Below, piece after piece: positions 44,752 to 54,796 of a DNA stretch of 64,000 nt (positions are counted from its first letter, which is position 1; the number at the start of each line of letters is the position of its first letter). Source of the stretch: Sorghum bicolor (Eukaryota; Streptophyta; Magnoliopsida; Poales; Poaceae); NCBI RefSeq assembly GCF_000003195.3, contig NC_012878.2, positions 5,026,462-5,090,461 on the forward strand, written 5' to 3'. The position numbers were made by a program, and so were the translations under genes. Under the pieces are notes generated by a model. The model saw only the letters and a list, made by a program, of their open reading frames with translations, was not told the origin of the DNA and did no database searches.

Positions 44752-45676
44752 AATGAGCGGTCCTTGAACTTGTCAAGGGATGCCACTTAGGTTCATGAAC
44801 TTTTAAACCGTATTTTTAGGTTTCTAAACTTGTTAAATGGTGCACTACGGTGGTAGATATAGTCCAAAAGTAGACCTGTGCTGCATCATTTTACAAGTTT
44901 AGACTGTCTCCAATAATGAGGAGGCAAATATGATACCTTTGGGTCATGCACAGTGAAAGCCTAGCCACCCAAATTTCACCGTTCCCCAACAGCGAAGGAG
45001 AACGCAAATCCCCTGCTCCTCCTGCACCACGCGATGCTCCTGACCGCCGCCGCCGCCGGCCCCCCTCCGTCATCTCCCTTCTCTTTTCCCTCCGCGCTAG
45101 TAGATCCAACCGCCACCACATCCCCTGCCTCCTTCGGTTGCGCCTCTGCACGAGCCAGCGCTGCCACCCCCTCCTCGCCGCCGGATCCAGAGGAGCTGCC
45201 GCCGCCGCCGCCTGCCGGAGCCCGATCAGCCAAAGGTAGCCGCCGGTGGGGGCCACCGCAAGCACCTCACTATGCTCGAGCGCCTCTCCAAGCGCTCCTC
45301 CTCCTCGACGGGTGCCCCACCCTCGGATTCCTCTGCCGCCTCCCTCGTCGAGGCCTTCCTTTCTTGCTTCACTGGCGTCAAGCTCGCTGTGGTTGTGGTG
45401 GTGGACCCCGCGCTGCAGGACGACGCTAAGAGACCAAGGGAAGACGCTTTTTGATTACACAGCGGCTCCGACCCAAAATGGGTGCCGTGTTTGCCTACCT
45501 TGTTGGAGGATATTTTTACAATGTGTCACACCCATTTTAGGTATGAGTCTTGCAATGCCAACTCTGTTGGAGATAGCCTTAGGGATGTATAGTGCACCAG
45601 GGACCTAGAAAAATGCATTTCTAGAGTTTGTGGACCTAAGTGACATCTCTTGACAAGTTGAGGAGCCATGGATGCA
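44752..45676. mobile_element. Long-TIR element (MULE-like)
   Basis: Ends of about 85-95 bp are inverted copies. Left 44752-44845 contains AACTTGTCAAGGGATGCCAC and TAGGTTCATGAACTTTTAAA. The right end, 45590-45676, reverse-complements to AACTTGTCAAGAGATGTCAC and TAGGTCCACAAACTCTAGAA. There is no transposase. Long TIRs suggest Mutator-like, but I could not define a 9-bp target duplication. Confidence 0.65.
44902..45578. mobile_element. PIF/Harbinger-like element with gene-like cargo, nested in the MULE-like element
   Basis: TIRs are GACTGTCTCCAA (left) and, as reverse complement, GGCTATCTCCAA (right), flanked by TTA (44899-44901 and 45579-45581). Inside is a strongly GC-rich tract (45000-45430), unlike its AT-rich surroundings. 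One frame gives MLERLSKRSSSSTGAPPSDS and AFLSCFTGVKLAV. This looks like a captured exon of a host gene; I do not recognise which. Confidence 0.6.
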
Positions 45677-45983
45677 TTAACTCCGTTTGTTTATCTTCTT
45701 TCTTTGTGAGTATTTGTTTTTTTGGCAAGGTGGGAAGCCTCCACCGTGACCAAACCCGGCCAGTATGTCAAAACATGAAAGAGATGAGCGCTGATGAGAG
45801 TAGCCAAGGTTTTTTTTGGTTTGCTTGAAATTCAATTAGTTATAGTTGACAAGTTCTTTGCCACTGTCAAGATGGGGGATCATCTCGTTGCGTCGGCTGC
45901 AGGTATGGGAAATACACTACTCCAAACATTAAAAATTCTTGATGCTCGATGAATTTCTTATCAGGAATATATTCATGACGTCC
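45677..45983. other. Unassigned spacer
   Basis: No gene or repeat recognised. Confidence 0.3.
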
Positions 45984-46384
45984 CACTAGTAGAGAACAGA
46001 CCTTAGCTTTTAGTCTCATCTGGATTTTGACCCAAGACTAATAAGAGATTTAGTCCCGGTTGGATTTTGACTCAAGACTAATAAGGGATTTAGTCCCGAT
46101 TGGAACTACCAACCGGGACTCAAATCCCTAGTGTAGTAGGCTTTTATAGTAGGGATCTTTAGTCCTGGTTGGTAATACCAGTTAGGACTAAAAACCACCC
46201 TTTAGTCCCGGTTGGTGTAAGGTCCTCCAACCTTTAATCCCAGTTGGTAACACCAACTGGGACTAAAGGATGTCCTTTTAGTCCCGGTTGGTGTCACAAA
46301 CTTAGACTAAAGGTCTTTTACCCGGGACTGAAGTTCCCCCATGGGTTAATTTAAAAGGAGAGCGCCCACGACTATGTTAAATGT

Positions 46385-46452
46385 GGTGTGCAGTTGAGTT
46401 GGTAAGAAAGCTACGTGCGAGATAAGAGGTCTTGGGTTTCGAATCTCACGCA
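46385..46452 (+). other. tRNA-like segment inside the CACTA fragment
   Basis: GCAGTTGAGTTGGTAAGAAA resembles a tRNA A-box/D-arm, and GGTCTTGGGTTTCGAATCTC resembles a B-box/T-arm, with about the correct spacing. The B box has an extra T and no acceptor stem forms, so it is not a functional tRNA. Confidence 0.5.
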
Positions 46453-46550
46453 TAGCAAGAGCGGTCTCCTAGGATTTAAACTATTTTTTTAGTTCCAAGA
46501 GTGGGCTTTAGTTCCGATTGTATGACCCGAGATTAAAGGTCCCGGCCTGT

Positions 46551-46724
46551 AGTCCCAGGTCCTGACTAAATGGGGTTTCCTAACCGGAATTGAATAGTCC
46601 CAGGTCCTGACTAAATGGGGTTTCCTAACCGGAATTGAAGCCCACCTGTGTACTGTCCATCAAACGGACCAAATGGGGTTTCCTAACCGGAATTGAAGCC
46701 CACCTGTGTACTGTCCATCAAACA
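46551..46724 (+). repeat. Overlapping short tandem duplications
   Basis: A 44-bp unit (AGTCCCAGGTCCTGACTAAA...) occurs twice in tandem. The next unit of about 58 bp, carrying AAATGGGGTTTCCTAACCGG and CTGTGTACTGTCCATCAAAC, also occurs twice. The copies are identical or nearly so, hence recent. Confidence 0.85.
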
Positions 46725-46740
46725 TAAGCCGTCAGGGACT

Positions 46741-47209
46741 ATTGCTAGGAGAAGTTGATCTTTCCTGTCGACAAGTCGGTCTTGTTGGCCGATTCCTAAC
46801 AGCTAGTGTTTCTTTCTTGGCCGTCAAGGAAAAACTGTCCCTGGTAGTAATATACCTCATCATTCATTATTATACGCCAAGCTAGCCAAATAATAAATAA
46901 ACTCGATGCTCAATCCACAACTGACTTTCCAGTTTTTGTATGCAGACATAGTGTTGACGTGGTGGCTATGTCATCTGTGCATATTTTCTGAGATGTAGAA
47001 CCTCAAGCAGAAAGGCACTGAGTCGATTGAGTAATATATATGAAACTGAATGCAACGATTTAGATTTCAATCTGGCCATTGAGCATTCAGCTAGCCATGA
47101 ATCGAGACCCTTCATGGTTGCATAGCTTCCATGCTGATTGACAAAGCTGAGGCCATGGAGGAGCCGTCAGGATAATATAATTAACTTTCCTGAATTTTGA
47201 AAATATTTG
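46741..47209. other. Unassigned segment
   Basis: No gene seen. Around 46735-46850 two TTGGCCG-containing blocks face each other, a weak inverted structure perhaps belonging to the CACTA relic. Confidence 0.3.
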
Positions 47210-47887
47210 TACTACAGGATCCAGCGGATCATGCATCTATGGAATAATGGAGAGAAAATAAAGTGCAGAAAAAGTGCATGCACCACATATAGGAAGAATA
47301 GAGTTGAATGAAACTGAATTGATTTCTGATCTTCACGAGCTGATTATATAGTATAGAGGACCATCACTACCCACATTGGTAAGCTGCGTGGCCGGTCTCT
47401 ATTCCTATAAATTTAACACCCCCGCAATCCTAGCAGGAGCACTAAAGACAGTGAAACTGTGGAGAAGAATCCCATTTGTCGATGCCCATAGTCATTGCTG
47501 ATTATCAAATAAAGGGAAATAAGAGCACACTTCAGAACGAAAATTATAAGCAAACTCTGTTACTGTTTTTTCATCCATTCTTGACAAAGATATTTGGAGC
47601 AACCACCTCCAAAGATTTCCTTGCCATGCCACGTTATATGCCACGACAATGCATGGGGTACGGTATCATATCCTATAACACATCCATCTACATGCACAGT
47701 CAAGCTCTGGACTCTTTGCCATACATATCAATGGAAGATAATAATACCAATTCAAGAATGAATACGGCGATTGAATTGAAATGCATGAATGCTGAAAATG
47801 TTTTTCATCACAGGATCCAACAGATCATGCATAATAGTAAATGGATTAATGCAAAGATCAAATAAAGTGCAGGAATGGTGCACTACC
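47210..47887 (+). repeat. Copies E and F (left part) of the HGSNAT-flank module
   Basis: E (about 47216-47290): GGATCATGCATCTATGGAAT, GAGAAAATAAAGTGCAG. F (about 47690-47887): CAAGCTCTGGACTCTTTGCC, ATTGAATTGAAATGCATGAA, AGATCATGCATAATAGTAAA, CAAATAAAGTGCAGGAATGG. F is interrupted by the Copia element at 47888 and resumes at 53414. Confidence 0.75.
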
Positions 47888-48335
47888 TGTTAGGTTGATC
47901 TCTACCGGCCCAAGTTCAAAGACTGGGCCGGACCCTTGACCACGTCCTGATCGGGGACGTTCAGCCTTCTATGGGCTGGTGGGCCCCTTGACCACGTCCT
48001 GATCGGGGACGTTCAGCCTTCTATGGGCTGGTGGGCCCCCGTCGCGCAGTGTATAAAGAGAAGGTGGGGGCTAGGGCACAAAAGACGAGGTTCGTCACAA
48101 CAGTGCCACTAGCCACACCTAACCCTAGACCGATCGAGGGGAGTCACTGCCAGCGACGGGAAGTCCGCTGCCGCCGCCACTGCCTCGAACACGACCCTCT
48201 CTACCGACCCGAAGGTATGGTTCACCGTCCTATTCTATCTTTCTCCCCGGATCCATGACATTCCAACTTGTTTATCCCAAATAGAAAGTAAACACCGACT
48301 GATCTATACACTAGAACGATCCTAAGATCATAACA
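47888..48335 (+). repeat. 5' LTR (448 bp)
   Basis: TGTTAGGTTGATCTC to ATCATAACA. It contains a TATA-type box (GTATAAAGAG near 48050) and a 52-bp tandem duplication (TTGACCACGTCCTGATCGGG...) absent from the 3' LTR. Confidence 0.95.
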
Positions 48336-48336
48336 A

Positions 48337-48352
48337 TGGTACCAGAGCCGGG
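48337..48352 (+). other. Primer binding site (initiator tRNA-Met type)
   Basis: TGGTACCAGAGCCGGG lies one base after the LTR and resembles the Copia TGGTATCAGAGC PBS, with one change in the core. Confidence 0.85.
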
Positions 48353-48400
48353 TTTTTCTTATCTAGCTGTGTAAATCGATTCGGGAAAGAATTAAAAGGA

Positions 48401-49250
48401 CTAGATCCGATGCGGATCTATCAAATCCCTAGCAGGGAAAAAAGTAAAGGAGTTGATCCGATTTCGAATCGGATAAAGAAGCAACCCTAACCCTAACAAA
48501 CTAAGACCGACGCGAAGACCCATCCAGTTTCGGAAGTCACCACTCGGGCTCGGAACAGCGCACCACCACAAGGCCCACTCGACGGTGGCGCGTTCACCCT
48601 CAAGCGAACGCGCACGCCGACGAGGAGGCCCGGAGCGGCGCAAAAATCTCCAGTCGCATTTCTCTGGTGCAGTGTGGTGGAGAAGCTGAAAGAGAAAGAA
48701 AAGAAAGTGGAAGAGGAGGTGGGGGCCGGTCGGATCTGGCCCGGCGCCGCCGCCCATTACCGACGCAGACGGCCATGGTGGCCGCCGCCTCTGACGCCGC
48801 CGCGGCGTGAGAAGGAGGGAGAAAGGGAAAAGGAAGAGCTGGCGACGGGGAGCAAGCTGGACTCGGTCCGACGGCACTGCTCCGTCCCCGGCAACGGCGA
48901 GCTCTCCCTGGCCACACTCAGCCGCCGTCGGCTGAAGACAGGAAAGGGAGAGGGAAGAGAATGGGTTAGGGTTTGGAGAGTGGCCAGCGCAGGGCTTTTG
49001 TTCGGCCGAGATTGAAGGACGACCGTCGATCTCGATCGGACGGTGCTCAACAGCTGGACCAGATACGGCCCAAGAGGGGAAGCAAATTCCCGACCCAGGC
49101 CCAGGTTGCGGCCCGAGCACGGGGAGAGCCGCGTCGGCTGATGGGCCACGCGCCCGTTTTCGCCTGCTGGGCCGCGCGCGTGCGAGGCCGGCCTGCTGCG
49201 CGAGCAGCTGCTGTGCTGCTGGCTGTGCTGGGCCCTGCAGGAGCACAGTG
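48401..49250 (-). other. GC-rich insert in the Copia leader, antisense promoter/5'-exon-like
   Basis: An abrupt GC-rich block in an otherwise AT-rich interior. An 281-codon frame is open on the minus strand, but its Arg/Pro/Ser-rich content shows no domain. On the minus strand the block reads like a plant housekeeping promoter and leader: GGCCCA motifs (near 49145, 49100), CAAACCCTAACCC telo-box (near 48970), then a CT-rich leader and Ala/Arg-rich GC-rich sequence. It looks like a captured host promoter plus first exon in antisense. The donor gene is not recognised. Confidence 0.45.
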
Positions 49251-49550
49251 CCAGTAAACTTAGTTTATTTTGTTTTTAATTTTCCAGAAGCTAATTTTGA
49301 ATGCTGTTTGAATAAATGTGTATGGTTTTGATGTTATTTCCTGTACAAAATTTGCTCAAAGATAATTTTGCTCAGAAAATAGTAAAGTATTTAAAGAGTT
49401 TCTGGAAAACAGAATTAAAGTTTATTAAAGTTTCCGCTGACAGTTATTTGATAATTTTTCATTATTAAATTCAAATCAAAGGGATATTTTAATATTGAAA
49501 AGTGGATAAAATTATAGATTATTATGATATTATTATGGTTTTTTGTCATG

Positions 49551-50062
49551 CATTAATTCTATTTCTGCCCAAAGGTGATGTAGAATTAGTGTAAAAGAAT
49601 TAATTGTATACCATAATTTAATTTGAAGGGCAGTTACAGACATTCAATAAATTATAATATTGTTATTTTTTGACCAAAGTTGATGATAACAATATTATAA
49701 GTTATGTTTAAAGTTTAAGTTTCTGATGAATTTTGCATCAAAGTGACCAATTTGTCGGAGAATAGATAAAGATCTAGAAATGTCCCTGAAAATGGAAAAT
49801 AGGATTTTCACGTTTCCGCTGTAAAGATGATTATGATATTGTCCTTTTCTGAGCAAAGTTGTTAACAGGAATGTCATGACATTGTTTATCAATTATATGC
49901 ATTAATTCTACTTCTGCCGAAAGGTGATTTAGAATTGATGTAGAAGAATCATGACATTGCTTATCAGTTATATATGCATTAATTCTATTTCTACCCAAAG
50001 GTGTTTTAGAATTGATGTAGAATGATGATTTATTCTATTTCTGCCCAAAGGTGATTTAGAAT
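49551..50062 (+). repeat. Internal direct repeats of the Copia element
   Basis: Four copies of a block like ATTCTATTTCTGCCCAAAGG followed by TGATTTAGAATTGATGTAGAA lie near 49556, 49903, 49979 and 50032, in AT-rich non-coding sequence. Confidence 0.7.
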
Positions 50063-51099
50063 ATAAAAGGAAAGATTTAAAATTCTAATGTGCATGTCTT
50101 TAACCCGACCAATGTAGGGTTATTTTCATTCTCATTATTATTGATCATTTGTTGAACGTGTTTCAGAAAAGGATCTCCATGCTTTCATTCTTGAAGGTAG
50201 CAAAGGAAAGAACTGGGTACTTGTGACTCAAAGGTGAAAAGTGCAAGTCTGCATGAAAGAATGCCATTATATAAGGGACAGTGTTCTCCTTAAAGAATGG
50301 CTTGAAAAGAAAGGAATTCAGGGACATTGGTCCAAGAAAGAAGATAGAGGAATAAAAGTTTAGTTTAACTTTTATGTACCCTCTATGTAAAAGAGTTTTG
50401 CCTTCAGTTTCACTGATGAGAGTTGTAAAAGGTTTATGCATGTTTAATTTTGACCAAAGTTGGATTAAACATGTGTGTTAAAAGAGTTTTCGGATTTGTT
50501 TCTGATTGAAAATGTTGAAAGCCAGTTATGGCATTTATGTCCCTTATAGGGAGTCATCTCGCAAGGCGGGAAAAGTTTTGGCATAGTACTCATCCTGCAT
50601 GGCAGGAAAAAGAAAGTTGCATATGAACCAAAAGATAAGAGTAACATGCATGTATGACTTGCAATAGTACTAAAGGACTTTGCTGAGTTCTTGAAGTGAA
50701 ATGAGGAAAGTGTACTCCCAAAAGATTTAGGAAATAACTCAGTTTTACATGACACAATCATGTGAATGAGTAAGCATTCAAAGTTTTCTCATTCTCAAAA
50801 GTAACAGATAGTTTCGAAATTATGGCAATAAAGTTCATGCCACATTTCGAGGGGGAGGATTGAAAGATACTCTTGAAAGATACCCCCCAATTCCCTAATG
50901 TATGGTATGCATTGAGGGTAAAAGTGATAAAGATGATCTATAAATGATGAACATGATTGTTGAGGGAGTACAACAATCATAATAACGATACCCCTAAGCA
51001 GACAAAGTACAAAGATGGTGCTTAAAGTGACCATATAAAGTTTCAACAGATTAAACCCAAATAAGAAAGCTAAAAATGGTGAAATCTGGGGGAGCATGG

Positions 51100-52810
51100 T
51101 ATGTATAGATCTAAAGACTTGAAGAGAAGTGGGACTACGTGCTCACTCCAATGATTCAAGATCGATAAATTGCTTAATACCATGTTGATGTTGTATGACT
51201 TATACAACACCCGTTGTTGGCTCTTCAAAGGTGTACAATGTAAACAAGGATCTTGTGATACAGGAGCCTATAGAATCAATTGCCTCTTGGCAATAAAAGA
51301 GCAACAACAGTCCCACATGAAAGAAGTGCCCGTTAGAAAAGTCAGTATTGACTATAAAGTATACGCTAGTAAAGAAACTCAAATAGAGAATGATCCCATC
51401 TCATTTGAATAAGTCATGAGAAGCACTCACTCATCCAAATAGCAAAAAGCTATGGAGGATGAGATGAAAGAAATAAGTACCAACCGTGTTTTGGGACTTA
51501 GAAGTTCCTAATGGAGCCAAAACAGTAGACTGTAATGGGTCTACAAGATAAAGCGTGACACCAAAGGGAATATAGAAACATATAGCATGACTTATGGCAA
51601 AAGAAATGAAAAGGTTACAATGAGTATTAGTGGCACACTACGATTCAGAGTTACCATAGATGAATGTAAAGATGGCATTCCTTAATGGGGATTTATACGA
51701 AAAGCATACATGGCACAAACTATTGGTTTTGTCATGGATGTAAAGAACATAAGAGATGCCACCTAAAGTAATCTATTTATAATTTAGAGCAAGGCTCTAG
51801 ATAATAGTATTGAAAGTTTTAAAAAAAAAGTCAATGAGAAAAGTTTGGGTTTTAAAGATAATGAGAAGGACAATAGCAGTTATGCAAAGTCTAAGAATGG
51901 AAATTTTCCTGATCCCATATGTGGACGACATCTTACTTACTAGTAGTAATGTTGGTCTAAAGAAAAGAAGAAGTTATTGTCCTTAAGTTTCAATAAGTAT
52001 AATCTCGGTAAAGTGTCTTCCGTTCTAGAAACTCGAACTTGCCGAGATAAAAGAAAGGGGTATTAAAGATGTTGCAAGTGCATGCTTGGAAAAGGTTCTG
52101 AAGAAATAAAGCATGCATATATATATATATAAATGTACGCCTGATCCTGTGGTCAAGGGTAAGAGTTTTGAAAAGTGTGAGAAAGAACAGATGGACGTCC
52201 AATGTGCTTCAGCTGTTGGAAGCTTTATAAGTGTATGGATAAAATCTTACCCTGACATAGTCTATATATCCGGGAAGTTTTGGCAAAAGTCCAATCTAGA
52301 CATAGATCACTAGAATGGAATTAAGAATGTCTTGCAATGACGCAAGGACTTATAGGCCTCATGGTGACTAAGAAAGAACAAGTACTCTCAAATAGTTGTG
52401 AGTACAAATGTTTAAATTTAGGCGAGATGTTTGGTGAAACCCACATAGTAGCTAACGCTCGCAATTGGAGTTTTATTGTGGAAAAGCTCCAAAGAAACAG
52501 TTATGGTGTCATCACGGATGCATACCTATAGTATAGTTGATTATGAGGCTTAAAAGGCAGGCGAAATGGTTAAGAAAATCTATACCCGGAATCGATAATG
52601 GTTGTCAACAGCAATAACTGTTTAAGTATTTCACTCCTATGACAACGAGTCAAGTGTGCTGCCAAACACATTGACGTAAAGTTACACGTTGTAATGGAGA
52701 TAGTCTGGAATCATATTAAAAGTATTGAGCGAGTGCTCACGGATCCACTTACCAAAGGCTTACCACCCAGTGTGTTCAGAGAACACATAGTCGACATGGG
52801 TTTATGGTAA
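51100..52810 (+). pseudogene. Broken Copia pol remnant (RT to RNase H end)
   Basis: Fragments in shifting frames: the early RT block near 51520-51590 (TVDCNG-VYKIKRDTKGNIET-type), the RT catalytic YVDDILLTSS (51918-51947), and the C-terminal LTDPLTKGLPPSVFREH (near 52738-52790). Many stops and frameshifts lie between. Gag and protease are not recognisable. Confidence 0.75.
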
Positions 52811-53002
52811 AGCCTATGATTTCCGGACAACAAAAGGCCCAAAGTTAAAGTTACTGTTTCAGATCAGAGACATGCATTGTAGCTGTCAAGTCTATCGGCG
52901 AAAGACCGTGATGATGAAACATGCTCTGTGCACTCATCTGTGATGGAATGAGTAAAAAGAAAAGTGTTAAAGTCAAAGTTTAAAAGTTAAAGTAAAAGTT
53001 GA

Positions 53003-53017
53003 GATCAAGGGGGAGAA
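53003..53017 (+). other. Polypurine tract
   Basis: GATCAAGGGGGAGAA abuts the 3' LTR, the expected plus-strand primer site. Confidence 0.85.
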
Positions 53018-53413
53018 TGTTAGGTTGATCTCTACCGGCCCAAGTCCAAAGACTGGGCCGGACCCTTGACCACGTCCTGATCGGGGACGTTCAGCCTTCT
53101 ATGGGCTGGTGGGCCCCCGTCGCGCAGTGTATAAAGAGAGGGTGGGGGCTAGGGCACAAAAGACGAGGTTCGTCACAACAGTGCCACTAGCCACACCTAA
53201 CCCTAGACCGATCGAGGGGAGTCACTGCCAGCGACGGGAAGTCCGCTGCCGCCGCCACTGCCTCGAACACGACCCTCTCTACCGACCCGAAGGTATGGTT
53301 CACCGTCCTATTCTATCTTTCTCCCCGGATCCATGACATTCCAACTTGTTTATCCCAAATAGAAAGTAAACACCGACTGATCTATACACTAGAACGATCC
53401 TAAGATCATAACA
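53018..53413 (+). repeat. 3' LTR (396 bp)
   Basis: Identical to the 5' LTR except for two substitutions (C/T near 53045 and G/A near 53140) and lack of the 52-bp duplication. Confidence 0.95.
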
Positions 53414-54593
53414 CTACCTACCAAGCTCGCAATCATTAATGATGCACTGATGGCTCGAAGAAGCGCTGCCTACTTGTGGTTGGTAGTCTTAGCGACCTAT
53501 CTTATAGTAAGTATGTATCCTTGTGTGTAGCTTAAAACCAATGCAATAGCATGGGCCTATGGGGAGAGACACAGATTGAATGTTTGGGAGATCGAAGAAC
53601 AAATTAAAGTTCACTATGAGTAGGAGGCATCTGGAACAGTGTTACCTATATGTCGCAGAATATTGTTGTAGGAAAATGATCAAGCTGTTAGAACTCCACA
53701 TGTGTATCTGCAGCAAGAAACCCTCACGGTAGTTGGGTGACACTGCAGGGTGGTCAATTGAATCCAGAAAGGCTCAATTGCAGAAACCTTCACTCACTAG
53801 TACGAAAAAGCTCTACGCTAGCGGTGGAGTATAATTTTTACAGACGGTTTCAATTAAAGAACACCTGTGGAAAGAAATCGGTTTGTGGTTGTCTTAGCAA
53901 ACCGCATGTGAAAATAGATTTTCACAGGCGGTTCTCAGTTAACCGCCAGTACAAAGATTTATTTGTACTGGCTCTTAGCGCCAGCGGTTACGAAAAACAC
54001 CTGTAGAAATATGTTGACAACCGCCACTATTGAGCTTCTTTCTACTAGTGACTTCCACTTGGCTTTTGCGTCTATTTAGTTTGGTGCTCCCAGAGAGATA
54101 GGATTATGACGACGAATCGTGGTTCCAACTGTGCTTCTGTTTTTATACTTTTCTTCCTGGGATTGCCGTGGACCGTGGTGGTTGGGAACATGCATGTTAG
54201 AATGAAAACCGCTAATTGATGTGGCCATAGGTTAGCCGGTGCCCTTTGTGCAGCACGCTTGCGGTTGTCAAACGATCAACATGTATTACAAGTGCCCCCC
54301 TCATTTCTTTGCCTTCTTACATATGATCAGACGAGTATATATATGGGGGCAGAAGCTCTCAATGTTGTATTTAGGTTTATGTCGAGTTATAACAAATCTA
54401 TATAAATCCAATGCTTGGGACGTTTTAGCTATTATATATACTCACTTTGTTCAGAATTTTAAGCTGTTTTAGCTAGTGGCAAATCTACGATTTTGTCTAA
54501 GGGTATGTCGCCCAAGAATTTGCGTATGCTATTCGGTAAATCCATTTCAGGTAGTTTGGTAATCATTGTAAAATTGACAACATAATTCGGTAT
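53414..54593 (+). repeat. Copy F of the HGSNAT-flank module, right part
   Basis: It resumes after the Copia TSD: CTACCAAGCTCGCAATCATT, AAGTATGTATCCTTGTGTGT, GAGTAGGAGGCATCTGGAAC, CATGTGTATCTGCAGCA. Its distal part GGTTGTCAAACGATCAACAT ... GAGTATATATATGGGGGC matches copy C. It contains the CACTA MITE and ends at the large CACTA element. Confidence 0.75.
53795..54050. mobile_element. Non-autonomous CACTA MITE, 256 bp
   Basis: Left end CACTAGTACGAAAAAGCTC; right end as reverse complement CACTAGTAGAAAGAAGCTC; flanked by the 3-bp duplication ACT. Internally it has AACCGCC/GGCGGTT repeats in both orientations. Confidence 0.85.
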
Positions 54594-54670
54594 CACTACT
54601 ACAGAATGAGGCATTGGTCGATGCCCAAAATAGCCAAAAATCTCGGCCTTTTTGCGGCCCGGGGTTAAAG

Positions 54671-54796
54671 ACCCCTTTAGAACCGGTTCGTGTTACAAAC
54701 CGGTGCTAAAGGGTCCTGCCCGATGGCTACTGACATGTGCCGTCGGGCAGAGACCGTTTAGCACCGGTTTGTAACACGAACCGGTGCTAAAGGGGT
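54671..54796 (+). repeat. Near-perfect 126-nt inverted repeat in the CACTA subterminal region
   Basis: The arms begin ACCCCTTTAGAACCGG and end CCGGTGCTAAAGGGGT, with inner stem TGCCCGATGGC/GCCGTCGGGCA and loop TACTGACATGT. RNA from it would form a long hairpin. Confidence 0.85.

Larger units (their letters stand above)
45984..46740 (+). mobile_element. CACTA (En/Spm) element fragment with subterminal repeats
   Basis: It begins CACTAGTAGAGAACAGACC, a CACTA terminus. At least eight copies in both orientations of TTTAGTCCCGGTTGGT follow, the kind of subterminal repeat bound by CACTA-encoded proteins. No matching right terminus was found, so it is probably a one-ended or internally deleted relic. 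The right part (46551-46724) has short tandem duplications. Confidence 0.75.
47888..53413 (+). mobile_element. Complete non-autonomous Copia-type LTR retrotransposon, 5.5 kb
   Basis: Two LTRs (TGTTAG...TAACA) are flanked by the 5-bp target duplication CTACC (47883-47887 and 53414-53418). A tRNA-Met-type PBS follows the 5' LTR and a polypurine tract precedes the 3' LTR. The interior has only broken pol remnants, a GC-rich insert and AT-rich repeats. The LTRs differ at two positions plus one 52-bp duplication, so the insertion is young although the coding part is dead. Confidence 0.93.

Noticed and set aside
46385..46452. A functional tRNA gene
   Set aside because: The extra base in the B box and the lack of an acceptor stem exclude it.
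48401..49246. A real 281-aa gene on the minus strand in the Copia leader
   Set aside because: The composition is Arg/Pro/Ser-rich with no domain, and GC-rich DNA yields chance long frames. A promoter-like capture explains the motifs better.
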